Below the pieces are notes generated by a model. It searched no databases and was not told the DNA's origin. It saw nothing but the letters and a program-made list of their open reading frames with translations. Source: JBATTK01 sp049670505 (GTDB lineage Bacteria > Bacteroidota > Bacteroidia > Flavobacteriales > Flavobacteriaceae). Taken from it: DNA of 38,127 nt. Below, one piece after another: positions 25,335 through 33,777 of the stretch (its first letter is position 1; each line of letters starts with the position of its first letter). Where the stretch lies: NCBI GenBank assembly GCA_049670505.1, contig JBATTK010000026.1, positions 1-38,127 of the forward strand. The letters run 5' to 3'. The translations under genes were made by a program, and so were the position numbers.

Positions 25335-26309
25335 ATGAACGCTAAAGCACCTTTTATAAAAGATCTTTCCTTGCCGGCCGTTGCGGCTCCAATGTTTCTT
25401 ATTTCCGGGCCTAAATTAGTTATAGAATGTTGTAAAAATGGTATTGTGGGCACTTTTCCCGCCTTAAACCAACGTACCAGTGAAGGTTTTGAGGAATGGT
25501 TGGTCGAAATTAAAACCGCACTTCAAGAGTTTGAGGAAGAAACTGGCAAAAAAGCGGCACCTTATGCTGTTAACCTCATCGTACATCAAACCAACCCAAG
25601 GCTGGAGGCCGATCTAAAATTGTGCATTAAGCACAAAGTCCCCCTGATCATTACCTCGCTTGGTGCCGTTTCCCAAATAGTGGATGCCATTCATAGTTAC
25701 GGAGGATTGGTATTTCACGATGTCATCAAAAAAAGACATGCTAAAAAAGCTGCCGAAGCCGGTGTCGATGGTCTAATCTTAGTAGCGGCCGGTGCAGGCG
25801 GACATGCGGGCACTATTAATCCGATGTCCCTTGTAGCGGAAATTAAAAAGTTTTATGATAAGACGGTACTTTTATCAGGGTGTATCAGTACCGGAAGGGA
25901 TATTGCATCGGCCATGCAAATGGGAGCGGACCTCGCCTATATGGGTACCCGATTTATCAATACGGCCGAGAGTAAGGCCCCAACAGCATATCGTAAAATG
26001 ATTATAGACGCCGGAGCAAGCGATGTAGTATATACCGCTTCTATTTCCGGGGTACATGCAAATTTTTTAGGTGCTAGCCTACAAGCGGCGGGCATTACCG
26101 AGGAAGATTTGAAAAAGGATACCAAAATAGATTTTGGCAAGGAACTGGATACAGAGGCCAAAGCATGGAAAACCATTTGGTCCGCAGGGCAAGGTGTAAC
26201 CACTATCGAAGATGTTAGTACGGTATCGGAACTAGTAGACACCTTAAAGTCGGAGTTCAAATCCGCGATACAAGAACAGACCCAACTTTTAGAAACTTAT
26301 CCCAAATAA
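25335..26309 (+). CDS. nitronate monooxygenase family flavoprotein
   Basis: A 324-residue FMN-dependent TIM-barrel protein of the 2-nitropropane dioxygenase/NPD family. PAVAAPMFLISGPKLV at the N-terminus and the FMN-phosphate loop VAAGAGGHAGTINP (about 153-166) are diagnostic, as is LLSGCISTGRDIASAMQMGA and then YMGTRFINTAES. Characterised members oxidise alkyl nitronates or reduce quinones, and some family members act in fatty-acid synthesis (FabK); the real substrate here is open. It is the first gene of a likely operon with a bestrophin (20-bp gap) and a YheT-like hydrolase. Its promoter carries a palindrome at the -33 region, which suggests regulation. Confidence 0.88.
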   Translation: MNAKAPFIKDLSLPAVAAPMFLISGPKLVIECCKNGIVGTFPALNQRTSEGFEEWLVEIKTALQEFEEETGKKAAPYAVNLIVHQTNPRLEADLKLCIKHKVPLIITSLGAVSQIVDAIHSYGGLVFHDVIKKRHAKKAAEAGVDGLILVAAGAGGHAGTINPMSLVAEIKKFYDKTVLLSGCISTGRDIASAMQMGADLAYMGTRFINTAESKAPTAYRKMIIDAGASDVVYTASISGVHANFLGASLQAAGITEEDLKKDTKIDFGKELDTEAKAWKTIWSAGQGVTTIEDVSTVSELVDTLKSEFKSAIQEQTQLLETYPK

Positions 26310-26329
26310 TTCAAGAATAAAACCGGAAC

Positions 26330-27331
26330 ATGTATGTAAAAAGAAATATCAGTCTGGGCATCATTCTTAGATACGCCTGGAAAAATGTAATCTTCTTCTT
26401 TCTTTGGGCCTCGGCTATTTTTGCAGGTTACATTTTTTTAGGATGGAAACATATTGATATTCCTTTTCAGCCCCTGAGTGTCATCGGTATTGCGGTGGCC
26501 TTCTATATTGGTTTTAAAAATAGCCAAAGCTATGATCGTTTTTGGGAAGGTCGGAAAATATGGGGAGGTATTGTCAACTATTCCCGCACATGGGCCAACA
26601 ATGTACTTAGCTTTGTAGACGCGGAACATGAGACCAAAAGAATATTGATCTATCGCCATATTGCTTGGATCAATGCGCTCCGAATACAACTAAGACAACC
26701 TACGAGCTTTTCGATCAAAGAAAATCGTTACGTAGAAAGGTTGTTCGATAGACATGGAGAGCGGAATCCCACTTGTAAGGAACTAGACCCCTTCTTAAGC
26801 GAAGAAGAAGACGCGGATCTGGAAAATAGAAAAAACGTAGCCACGCACTTGGTGAAAAATCAGGGTTTACATTTAAGGCGATTACATAAAGAGGGAAAAA
26901 TAACAGAATTCGATAAACTGGTTTTTCATGATACCTTGGAAGAACTCTACAATTTACAAGGGAAATGTGAACGTATAAAAAACACTCCTTTTCCCCGGCA
27001 ATATGCCTATTTTAGCACACTCTTTACTTGGATTTTTGTGCTTTTGCTTCCTTTTGGATTGTTGAACGTTTTTGAAAATGACCTCAATGAAATTTCCAAA
27101 GCAAATGATTGGTGGTTTCTTACCCTAATGATTTTCTTTTCCGTATTGATCTCATGGATTTTTACCACTATGGAAAAAATAGGTAGTAATAGCGAAGATC
27201 CTTTTGAGGGTAGGATTAACGATGTCCCCATGACCGCCATATGCAGAACCATAGAAATTGATCTTAGGGATATGTTGAACGAGGAGCATCTGCCCGGACC
27301 TATCGGACCCAAGGATAATATTTTGTATTAA
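26330..27331 (+). CDS. bestrophin family anion channel
   Basis: A 333-residue membrane protein. The N-terminal region shows membrane spans (NVIFFFLWASAIFAGYIFLG and PLSVIGIAVAFYIGF) followed by the bestrophin signature FKNSQSYDRFWEGRKIWGGI. A second membrane pair is at about 225-285 (YFSTLFTWIFVLLLPFGLLN and LMIFFSVLISWIFTTMEKIG). The C-terminal block SEDPFEGRINDVPMTAICR is also conserved. Bacterial bestrophins form pentameric channels for chloride or cations. It starts 20 bp after the NPD gene. Its stop overlaps the next start (TAATG), a sign of translational coupling. Confidence 0.92.
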   Translation: MYVKRNISLGIILRYAWKNVIFFFLWASAIFAGYIFLGWKHIDIPFQPLSVIGIAVAFYIGFKNSQSYDRFWEGRKIWGGIVNYSRTWANNVLSFVDAEHETKRILIYRHIAWINALRIQLRQPTSFSIKENRYVERLFDRHGERNPTCKELDPFLSEEEDADLENRKNVATHLVKNQGLHLRRLHKEGKITEFDKLVFHDTLEELYNLQGKCERIKNTPFPRQYAYFSTLFTWIFVLLLPFGLLNVFENDLNEISKANDWWFLTLMIFFSVLISWIFTTMEKIGSNSEDPFEGRINDVPMTAICRTIEIDLRDMLNEEHLPGPIGPKDNILY

Positions 27332-28293
27332 TGCCAGTAGTAGCTTCCAATTATCATCCCCCCTTTATCTACAGGAATGGACATGTGGCGACCATCTATG
27401 CAGGAATTTTCCGAAAAGTACCCGGTCTTGATCAGCAACGGGAACGTATTGATTTACCGGATGGGGATTTTTTGGATCTGGATTGGAGTTATGCCCCGGA
27501 GAAAACCAATAGGCTAGTGATTTTATTGCATGGTCTGGAAGGAAATGCCCAACGTCCCTATATTACCGGAAGTGCCAAACGGTTCAACTCGGCAGGTTTT
27601 GATACTTGCGCCGTTAACCACAGGAGCTGCAGTGGGGAGACCAACCGTCTGTTCCGTTCATATCACTCGGGAGCTACAGAGGATCTAGAGGCCGTTATAG
27701 ATCATGTTCTCCATACGAAAACATATTCCGAACTCATCGTCAAAGGTTTCAGTTTGGGCGGCAACCTGGCCCTAAAGTATTTAGGGGAAGGTAAGGATGT
27801 TCCCAAAGAGATCAAGGCCATTATAGCCATATCCGTACCCTGTAGTTTGCATAGCTCTCTATCGGAATTATTAAAGCCAAAGAATATCCTCTATGCGAAA
27901 CGTTTTAAAAAACACTTGATCGAAAAATTGAGGGCAAAACAGCAATTATTTCCCGAATTAATCTCCGATGCCGATATAAAAAATGTAATCACCCTAAAGG
28001 ATTTTGATGATATCTATACCAGTCGTGCCCATGGTTTTACCGATGCATTGGACTATTACGCCCAATGTAGTAGTCTACAGTTCTTGCCCCATATTCAAAT
28101 TCCAAGTCTGATCGTTAACGCCAGGAACGATTCTTTTCTTGGTCCTGAATGCTATCCCTATTTGGAGGCCGAAAATAATGAATACCTGTATTTAGAAGTT
28201 CCTAAGTATGGGGGGCATGTGGGATTCTATGGCCCGCAGAACATATATTATAACGAAAAAAGGGCATTAAAGTTTCTGCAAGAGTTACTTTAA
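27331..28293 (+). CDS. alpha/beta hydrolase, YheT-like
   Basis: A 320-residue cytosolic hydrolase of the YheT/UPF0017 group. FIYRNGHVATIYAGIFRK at the N-terminus is typical. LLHGLEGNAQRPY (65-77) forms the oxyanion hole; nucleophile S141 is in KGFSLGGNLALKYLG. The acid is likely the Asp of VNARNDSFLG and the catalytic His is in KYGGHVGFYG near residue 296. Members are esterases of unclear substrate. The start ATG overlaps the bestrophin stop by one base (TAATG). Confidence 0.9.
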   Translation: MPVVASNYHPPFIYRNGHVATIYAGIFRKVPGLDQQRERIDLPDGDFLDLDWSYAPEKTNRLVILLHGLEGNAQRPYITGSAKRFNSAGFDTCAVNHRSCSGETNRLFRSYHSGATEDLEAVIDHVLHTKTYSELIVKGFSLGGNLALKYLGEGKDVPKEIKAIIAISVPCSLHSSLSELLKPKNILYAKRFKKHLIEKLRAKQQLFPELISDADIKNVITLKDFDDIYTSRAHGFTDALDYYAQCSSLQFLPHIQIPSLIVNARNDSFLGPECYPYLEAENNEYLYLEVPKYGGHVGFYGPQNIYYNEKRALKFLQELL

Positions 28294-28367
28294 GCATTCG
28301 TATTTCTTATATTAGTACTCGTTAAACAATTATTATCCTATAATTAGGAACATCTAAAATTAAACTT

Positions 28368-28844
28368 GTGAAAAAAGTACTCACCCTTTTGGCCCTTGTA
28401 ACCTTCATCGTAAGCTGTGGCGAAAAAAAAGAAGAAAAGAAAGATGGTTTTGAAATGAACCGCACTAAAAAAGAAGCCAAAACAGCTGATTCGGAAGAAG
28501 TTCCCGTTGACCTCAACAACAAAGGAATCGGCCCCATAACATCGGTAACATTTGATGAGGCTATCAACACGGAACTCGCTGCGCAGGGCGAAGCCAAGTT
28601 TAAAGCTATTTGCACAGCCTGTCATATGCCGAATCAGCGGATGATAGGTCCTGCCATGGCCGGGGTTTACGAGCGAAGAAGCCCTGAATGGGTCATGAAC
28701 ATGATACTGAACCCCAACGAAATGTTGAAAAAAGACCCCATAGCCAAAGCGCTGTTAAAGGAATATAACAATGCTATTATGCTAGATCAAAACCTTAGTG
28801 AGGATGATGCAAGGGCATTGGCAGAGTATTTACGGACCTTATAA
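28368..28844 (+). CDS. lipid-anchored mono-heme cytochrome c
   Basis: 158 residues from a GTG start (no ATG nearby). MKKVLTLLALVTFIVSC is a lipoprotein signal, lipid Cys at 17. A charged linker of about 50 residues follows, then the heme-binding motif CTACH (82-86). The probable distal ligand is M138 in NNAIMLDQNLSEDDARALAEYL, by analogy with class I cytochromes c. The product would be a periplasmic electron carrier tethered to a membrane by lipid. No partner oxidase or dehydrogenase is next to it. It is followed by a complex terminator at 28860-28906, so it is probably monocistronic. Confidence 0.88.
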   Translation: MKKVLTLLALVTFIVSCGEKKEEKKDGFEMNRTKKEAKTADSEEVPVDLNNKGIGPITSVTFDEAINTELAAQGEAKFKAICTACHMPNQRMIGPAMAGVYERRSPEWVMNMILNPNEMLKKDPIAKALLKEYNNAIMLDQNLSEDDARALAEYLRTL

Positions 28845-28859
28845 CGGATATAGAAGCAG

Positions 28860-28906
28860 AACCACTAGCCTTGTATCTTAGAAAGATAGAGATAGTGGTT
28901 TTTTTT
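28860..28906 (+). terminator. terminator of the cytochrome c gene, nested hairpin
   Basis: Outer 8-bp stem AACCACTA (28860-28867) with TAGTGGTT (28893-28900). An inner 6-bp stem TATCTT/AAGATA sits in the loop, and eight consecutive T (28899-28906) end the structure. Confidence 0.75.
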
Positions 28907-29026
28907 AAACATGAGCGTAAATTGAAATAGTTATTACCTGTGAAAGCTTTGTCTTAAAATTGGCATCTAAATCGGAAGGGTAAACATTATCGGGGAGGGG
29001 CAATTATTCTTAGGGGTGTCCTATAT

Positions 29027-29034
29027 TAAATTTG
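29027..29034 (+). promoter_or_regulatory. -7 promoter element of the glycan cassette
   Basis: TAAATTTG, an exact match to TAnnTTTG. The predicted start near 29041 leaves a 5' UTR of about 80 nt before the glycosyltransferase ATG. No TTG -33 is seen at the right distance. Confidence 0.45.
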
Positions 29035-29119
29035 TCTTTTTTACGCAAACAATTGATTATTAAAGATCCTATTTACTAGCCCTATTATATATTTCAATGT
29101 CAATCTTGAATTGTCAAAA

Positions 29120-30040
29120 ATGAAAATATCCATCGTAAGCCCTGTGTATCATGCTGAAAACATAATTTCTCAATTGGTTCATCTAATTGAAAAAAATGTT
29201 CAAAAGATTACCGAGGATTATGAAATAATTTTGGTAGAGGATGGTAGCACGGACAATTCCTGGCTGGAAATTGAGAAAATCGTCGGCCCAAATAACAAAG
29301 TAAAGGGAATACAGCTCAGTAGAAACTTCGGACAGCACTGCGCCATAACTGCAGGATTAGACCATGCCATAGGGGAATGGGTGATAGTAATGGACTGTGA
29401 TTTGCAAGACCAACCGGAAGAAATACAAAAACTATACGATAAAGCCCTGAAAGGTTATGACATTGTGCTTGCAAGCAGGCATAGACGAAAAGATTCTTTC
29501 CTTAAAAAGTTTTTTTCAAGGTCATTTTACAAATTACTTAACTACCTAACAGGTTATGATCATGACGAAAGCATAGCCAACTTTGGCATTTACAGCAGAA
29601 AAGTGATTGACGCGGTCGTTTCTATGCGAGAATCTATCCGATATTTTCCGACTATGGTGAAATGGGTTGGATTTAAGTCTACAAAGATTAAAGTAGATCA
29701 TGCCTCAAGATCGGCTGGGAAATCTAACTATAATTTCAGATCCCTGTTTCGGCTTGCCATTGATATCATACTTACCAATTCGGACAAACCCATCCGGATA
29801 CTTATTAAAGTTGGCGGAATAGTTTCCGCGGGAGCTTTCATCATGGCCCTTATTTATATCTACAAATGGGTAAAGGGAGATATTGTTGTGTCGGGATATA
29901 CCAGCCTAATCGTCTCAATCTGGTTTTTGTCGGGAATTATTATGGCTACCTTGGGGGTGGTAGGCCTTTACGTTGGAAAGACCTTCGAAGGGGTACGAAA
30001 AAGACCGCTATATATTGTAAAAGAAATTATCAATGATTAG
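29120..30040 (+). CDS. GT2 glycosyltransferase of the GtrB/ArnC/DPM1 type
   Basis: 306 residues from ATG 29120 (a TTG three codons upstream is less likely). The N-terminal GT-A domain opens MKISIVSPVYHAENIISQLV. The nucleotide-sugar metal motif is DCD (92-94) in VMDCDLQDQPE. The acceptor region includes ANFGIYSRKV and ASRSAGKSNYNFRSL, typical of enzymes that load one sugar onto polyprenyl phosphate. Two C-terminal membrane spans follow (about 230-255 and 265-290), as in GtrB and ArnC. Expected reaction: NDP-sugar plus undecaprenyl phosphate gives Und-P-sugar on the cytoplasmic face. First gene of a four-gene cassette; it overlaps the formyltransferase by 8 bp. Confidence 0.9.
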   Translation: MKISIVSPVYHAENIISQLVHLIEKNVQKITEDYEIILVEDGSTDNSWLEIEKIVGPNNKVKGIQLSRNFGQHCAITAGLDHAIGEWVIVMDCDLQDQPEEIQKLYDKALKGYDIVLASRHRRKDSFLKKFFSRSFYKLLNYLTGYDHDESIANFGIYSRKVIDAVVSMRESIRYFPTMVKWVGFKSTKIKVDHASRSAGKSNYNFRSLFRLAIDIILTNSDKPIRILIKVGGIVSAGAFIMALIYIYKWVKGDIVVSGYTSLIVSIWFLSGIIMATLGVVGLYVGKTFEGVRKRPLYIVKEIIND

Positions 30041-30899
30041 GTTATACCTGCTTGGAAAAAAAGGGTTTGAGTGCCTAAAAAATCTAAATTCAGAACATCT
30101 TTCCTCTATTGCTGACATCATTGTTGGGAAAGATGAAAACGTTCAAAACGATTACTCCCGTGATATTCATCTGCTGGCACAAGAACTTGATATTCCCTCT
30201 TTTTCTAAAAAAAAAGAAAGTGAAAATCAGAGTATTAAATTAAGGGTAGCTATAGGATGGAGGTGGATTATACAGCCTGCTAAAAACGTGTTGGTTTTTC
30301 ATGACTCCCTATTGCCCAAATACCGAGGCTTTAATCCCTTGGTAACTGCGCTGATCAATGGCGATACTGAAATAGGCGTTACCGTTATTGAAGGCAATGA
30401 CGATTTCGATACTGGCAACCTTGTAAAACAAGAAAAAATCAGTATTTCCTATCCGCTGAAAGTAAAGGACGCTATTGAAAAATTAGCAATTCTCTATTCG
30501 GACTTATTAAATGAAGTCTTGGCAGACTACTCTGGAAAAGGGCTGGTTTCATACGCTCAGGATGAAAAATTAGCGTCCTATAGCCTTTGGAGGGATGAGG
30601 ATGACTATGAAATTGACTGGAGCCAATCTGCTATCGAGATCAAACGATTCATCGATGCCGTTGGATACCCTTACAAAGGTGCTAAAACTAGATATGATGG
30701 TAAGTGGGTAAGGATATTCGATGCTACACCTGAAAAAGATGTGGTCATAGCAAATAGAACTCCGGGAAAAGTTCTTTTTAAGAAACGAGAATGCTACCAT
30801 ATCGTTTGTGGTATTGGGTTACTTAGCATAAATGATTTTTATGATGATTTGGGGAATCCTATGGTTTTTCAAAAATCTTTTAGACTTAAATTTGGCTGA
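30033..30899 (+). CDS. sugar-type formyltransferase (ArnA-N/Fmt fold), catalytic Asn replaced
   Basis: 288 residues. FHDSLLPKYRGFNPLVTALI (89-108) is the formyltransferase signature; H90 and D126 (DDFDTGNL) match His108 and Asp144 of Fmt with the same 36-residue spacing. The Asn two residues before the His in the usual N-H-D triad is V88 here. The C-terminal part (WSQSAIEIKRFIDAVGYPYKG, about 191-211) matches the small C-terminal domain of Fmt/ArnA. Family members use N10-formyl-THF to formylate an amino group. Context points to an amino-sugar rather than Met-tRNA. It overlaps its upstream neighbour by 8 bp and its downstream neighbour by 1 bp (TGATG). Confidence 0.85.
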   Translation: MIRLYLLGKKGFECLKNLNSEHLSSIADIIVGKDENVQNDYSRDIHLLAQELDIPSFSKKKESENQSIKLRVAIGWRWIIQPAKNVLVFHDSLLPKYRGFNPLVTALINGDTEIGVTVIEGNDDFDTGNLVKQEKISISYPLKVKDAIEKLAILYSDLLNEVLADYSGKGLVSYAQDEKLASYSLWRDEDDYEIDWSQSAIEIKRFIDAVGYPYKGAKTRYDGKWVRIFDATPEKDVVIANRTPGKVLFKKRECYHIVCGIGLLSINDFYDDLGNPMVFQKSFRLKFG

Positions 30900-32062
30900 T
30901 GAATTTATCGCAATATCAAATTCCGTTTAACAAACCTCATCTTACTGGAAAAGAAACTTCCTATATAGAGGATGCGGTCCAAAATGGGCAGATTTCGGGA
31001 AATGGGAAATACACCAAATTATGTCAAAATCTTTTGCAAAAACAATTTGGTTTTGGAAAATGCCTCTTGACAACCTCCTGCACGGATGCGCTTGAAATGG
31101 CCGCTATACTTCTTGACATTAAAGAGGGAGACGAAGTTATTATGCCCTCTTATACCTTTGTCAGCACCGCAAATGCTTTTGTCCTAAGAGGGGCTAAAAT
31201 TGTTTTTGCGGATTGTAGAAAAGACTGCCCAAACATAGATGAAGATCAAATAGAAGATTTAATTACTTCAAAGACCAAAGCTATTGTGCCGGTACATTAT
31301 TCCGGAGTTTCCTGCAATATGAACAAAATAATGCAATTGGCGGACAAGTACGGTCTATATGTTATAGAAGACGCCGCCCAGGCTATAGACAGTTATTATC
31401 AGAATGGAACGGAAGCAAAAAAAGCGCTTGGTACAATAGGGCATTTAGCGACATTTTCTTTTCATGAGACTAAGAACATTATTTCGGGTGAAGGGGGAAT
31501 GTTGGTTATCAATGATTCCGCGTTTAAAGAAAGAGCAGAAATTATTTGGGAAAAAGGAACAAACCGTTCTGCTTTTTTCAGAAATGAGGTGAACAAATAT
31601 GAATGGGTCGACATTGGCTCTTCCTTCCTCCCATCAGAAATCATGGCCGCTTTCCTATACGCCCAGCTTCAGGAAATCAATGACATCCAGAAAAAAAGAA
31701 AAAATATTTGGGATACCTATAATGAAAGATTGTCGGGCTGGGCAAAGGAGCATGAAATTCAATTGCCATTTATACCAGAATACGCGACAAACAATGCACA
31801 TCTATTTTATCTGGTAACGGCTAATCAAGAACAGCGACAAAAAATAATACAGCATTTAAAAAAATTTGAGATTTTAGCTGTATTTCACTATCAAAGCTTA
31901 CATAAAAGCCCATTTTATGGTGAAACACACGGTACCAGGATACTGCCACAGAGTGATCGTTATTCTTCTTCGCTTATCCGTTTACCTCTGTTTTATGATC
32001 TTAGTGCACAAGAGTTACAATACATTATTGAATGTCTTATCTCCTTTACTCATGTCTCCTAA
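30899..32062 (+). CDS. wecE: dTDP-4-keto-6-deoxyhexose aminotransferase, WecE/RffA-like
   Basis: 387 residues, DegT/DnrJ/EryC1/StrS family of PLP enzymes. PFNKPHLTGKETSYIEDAV at the N-terminus and LTTSCTDALEMAAILLDI resemble WecE of enterobacterial common antigen closely. VIEDAAQAID holds the PLP-ring Asp. The PLP Lys is K192 in TFSFHETKNIISGEGG. WecE transfers an amino group from glutamate to dTDP-4-keto-6-deoxyglucose, making dTDP-4-amino-4,6-dideoxygalactose. That exact product is inferred from similarity. Third gene of the cassette; it starts in the stop codon of the formyltransferase and ends 21 bp before the membrane protein. The enzymes that would make the keto-sugar are not in this window. 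Confidence 0.9.
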   Translation: MNLSQYQIPFNKPHLTGKETSYIEDAVQNGQISGNGKYTKLCQNLLQKQFGFGKCLLTTSCTDALEMAAILLDIKEGDEVIMPSYTFVSTANAFVLRGAKIVFADCRKDCPNIDEDQIEDLITSKTKAIVPVHYSGVSCNMNKIMQLADKYGLYVIEDAAQAIDSYYQNGTEAKKALGTIGHLATFSFHETKNIISGEGGMLVINDSAFKERAEIIWEKGTNRSAFFRNEVNKYEWVDIGSSFLPSEIMAAFLYAQLQEINDIQKKRKNIWDTYNERLSGWAKEHEIQLPFIPEYATNNAHLFYLVTANQEQRQKIIQHLKKFEILAVFHYQSLHKSPFYGETHGTRILPQSDRYSSSLIRLPLFYDLSAQELQYIIECLISFTHVS

Positions 32063-32083
32063 AAAATATCACAATTCCTGTAT

Positions 32084-33760
32084 ATGACAATACAATTCAA
32101 ATCTTTTATTAACCGCCCGGCAGTACAGATAGTTTTTGCTTTTATATTAATACTTGCATATTATTTTCCATATATATATTATGGGGAAAACACCCGTTTA
32201 GGTATTCATGACAACCTGGATTCCAACCTTAGCTGGATAAAAGTTCTTCTAGACAGTGGAACGTTGTTTTCGTCACCTCAAGAGTTGGTTCCTCAAGTAT
32301 TTAATGGTATTCCCAGATCTGCATTGTACGGCACCTATGACATTAGTCTTGTTTGGTTTTCTTTATTTGGTATGTACGGCGGTTATGTAGTTAATAAAAT
32401 TGTAATGGGCATGGTGGCGTTTGTTGGTATGTACTGCCTTTTAAAAAAACACATAGTTCCTAAAGATACATACGCTTTAATCCCTTTTGGGGTTGCTCTT
32501 TTATTCTCTTTGCTGCCCTATTGGTCCTTTACTCTAAGCGTCTGCGGGCTTCCTCTTGTCCTTTATGCATTTATGAATATCCGGAAAGGAGAGCACAAAC
32601 CTATAAATTGGTTGATTATAGTAGGTTTTGCGTTTTATTCCTCTCTAATACTTTCCGGGATTTTCTTCATTGCTCTTTTGTTCCTTATTTTCTTCTATGA
32701 TATTTCTCGGAATAAAAAACCCAATCTTCTATTCCTACAAGCCATTGGATTACTATGCGGCTCCTATATTATAAGTCATTTCCCCCTATTTTATTCATTC
32801 CTGTTCGATAGTGATTATATTTCCCATAGGACTTCTTTTGATCCCAAACTCTGGACTTTTTCTGAAAGTCTGAAAAAATTGGATGAAATTCTCAGATTTG
32901 GTCAATATCATGCACACAGCTTGCATACCTACCTAATCATTCCTATCCTGGCCGTTCTGATTCTGCAAATAATTAAAAAACAAATTGGTAAAAAGTACAT
33001 CTTCTGTTTAGTTTTCCTTGTACTAACTTCAATATTCTATGGTATCATTAGGTGGGAAACGGTAAGCCCGTTCATAAATAGAGTGACAGCAATACTACCA
33101 ATTCAGTTCCAACGGTTTCATTTTTTGCACCCAATGCTCTGGTATTTATTATTGGGGCTTTCTTTAGCCGCCCTATACCGTTACGGGAAAATATTAATTG
33201 TAGTCATACTGTTGTTTCAACTTGTGCACATTGCCAAACAGCACGAGTTCATTACTCCGCCTTCAGGGCCCTCTTACAAAGAGTTTTATGCAGTACCCCT
33301 ATTTGAGGAAGTTAAAGATTTTATCAATTTACCTCCGGAAGACTACCGGGTCATAAGTATTGGCATTCATCCTTCTATAGCGCAATTCAATGGGTTTTAT
33401 ACTTTAGATGGTTATTATCCAAACTATCCACTGAAACATAAGTTAAAATTCAGAGAAGTGATTTCCGGAGAACTGAAAAAAGATAAATACCTCACCTACT
33501 ACTATGATAATTGGGGATCTCGATGCTACGCTTTTACCCATACCCTAAGAAGGGATCATCTAAACCCTCTCCCCAGAAAAATTAAAAAACTCGATTTTAA
33601 TTTTAGCGTTCTTAAAAAAATGGGAGGTGTATTCCTTCTATCTAGTGCCGAAATTGATACTACTTACGCCAAAGAACTTCAACTATTACATACTTTTGAA
33701 CATCCTGATTCATATTGGAAGATCTATCTTTATGAGAACCTTGCGGTTTTAACAAAGTAA
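32084..33760 (+). CDS. large multispan membrane protein, DUF6044/YkoS-like, candidate GT-C transferase
   Basis: 558 residues with roughly 10-12 hydrophobic spans in the first 375 residues and a soluble C-terminal domain of about 180 residues. The segment after the first span, YYGENTRLGIHDNLDSNLSW, has acidic residues in the first extracytoplasmic loop, where GT-C enzymes usually keep catalytic Asp. I recall the family as DUF6044, which includes Bacillus YkoS, encoded beside a GtrB-like enzyme (YkoT). By context it would take the sugar from the lipid carrier outside the inner membrane and transfer it to a surface glycan or lipid. This is inference. Last gene of the cassette; its stop is 17 bp from the convergent SulP gene. 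Confidence 0.75.
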   Translation: MTIQFKSFINRPAVQIVFAFILILAYYFPYIYYGENTRLGIHDNLDSNLSWIKVLLDSGTLFSSPQELVPQVFNGIPRSALYGTYDISLVWFSLFGMYGGYVVNKIVMGMVAFVGMYCLLKKHIVPKDTYALIPFGVALLFSLLPYWSFTLSVCGLPLVLYAFMNIRKGEHKPINWLIIVGFAFYSSLILSGIFFIALLFLIFFYDISRNKKPNLLFLQAIGLLCGSYIISHFPLFYSFLFDSDYISHRTSFDPKLWTFSESLKKLDEILRFGQYHAHSLHTYLIIPILAVLILQIIKKQIGKKYIFCLVFLVLTSIFYGIIRWETVSPFINRVTAILPIQFQRFHFLHPMLWYLLLGLSLAALYRYGKILIVVILLFQLVHIAKQHEFITPPSGPSYKEFYAVPLFEEVKDFINLPPEDYRVISIGIHPSIAQFNGFYTLDGYYPNYPLKHKLKFREVISGELKKDKYLTYYYDNWGSRCYAFTHTLRRDHLNPLPRKIKKLDFNFSVLKKMGGVFLLSSAEIDTTYAKELQLLHTFEHPDSYWKIYLYENLAVLTK

Positions 33761-33777
33761 TGACATTGCCGAGGATT

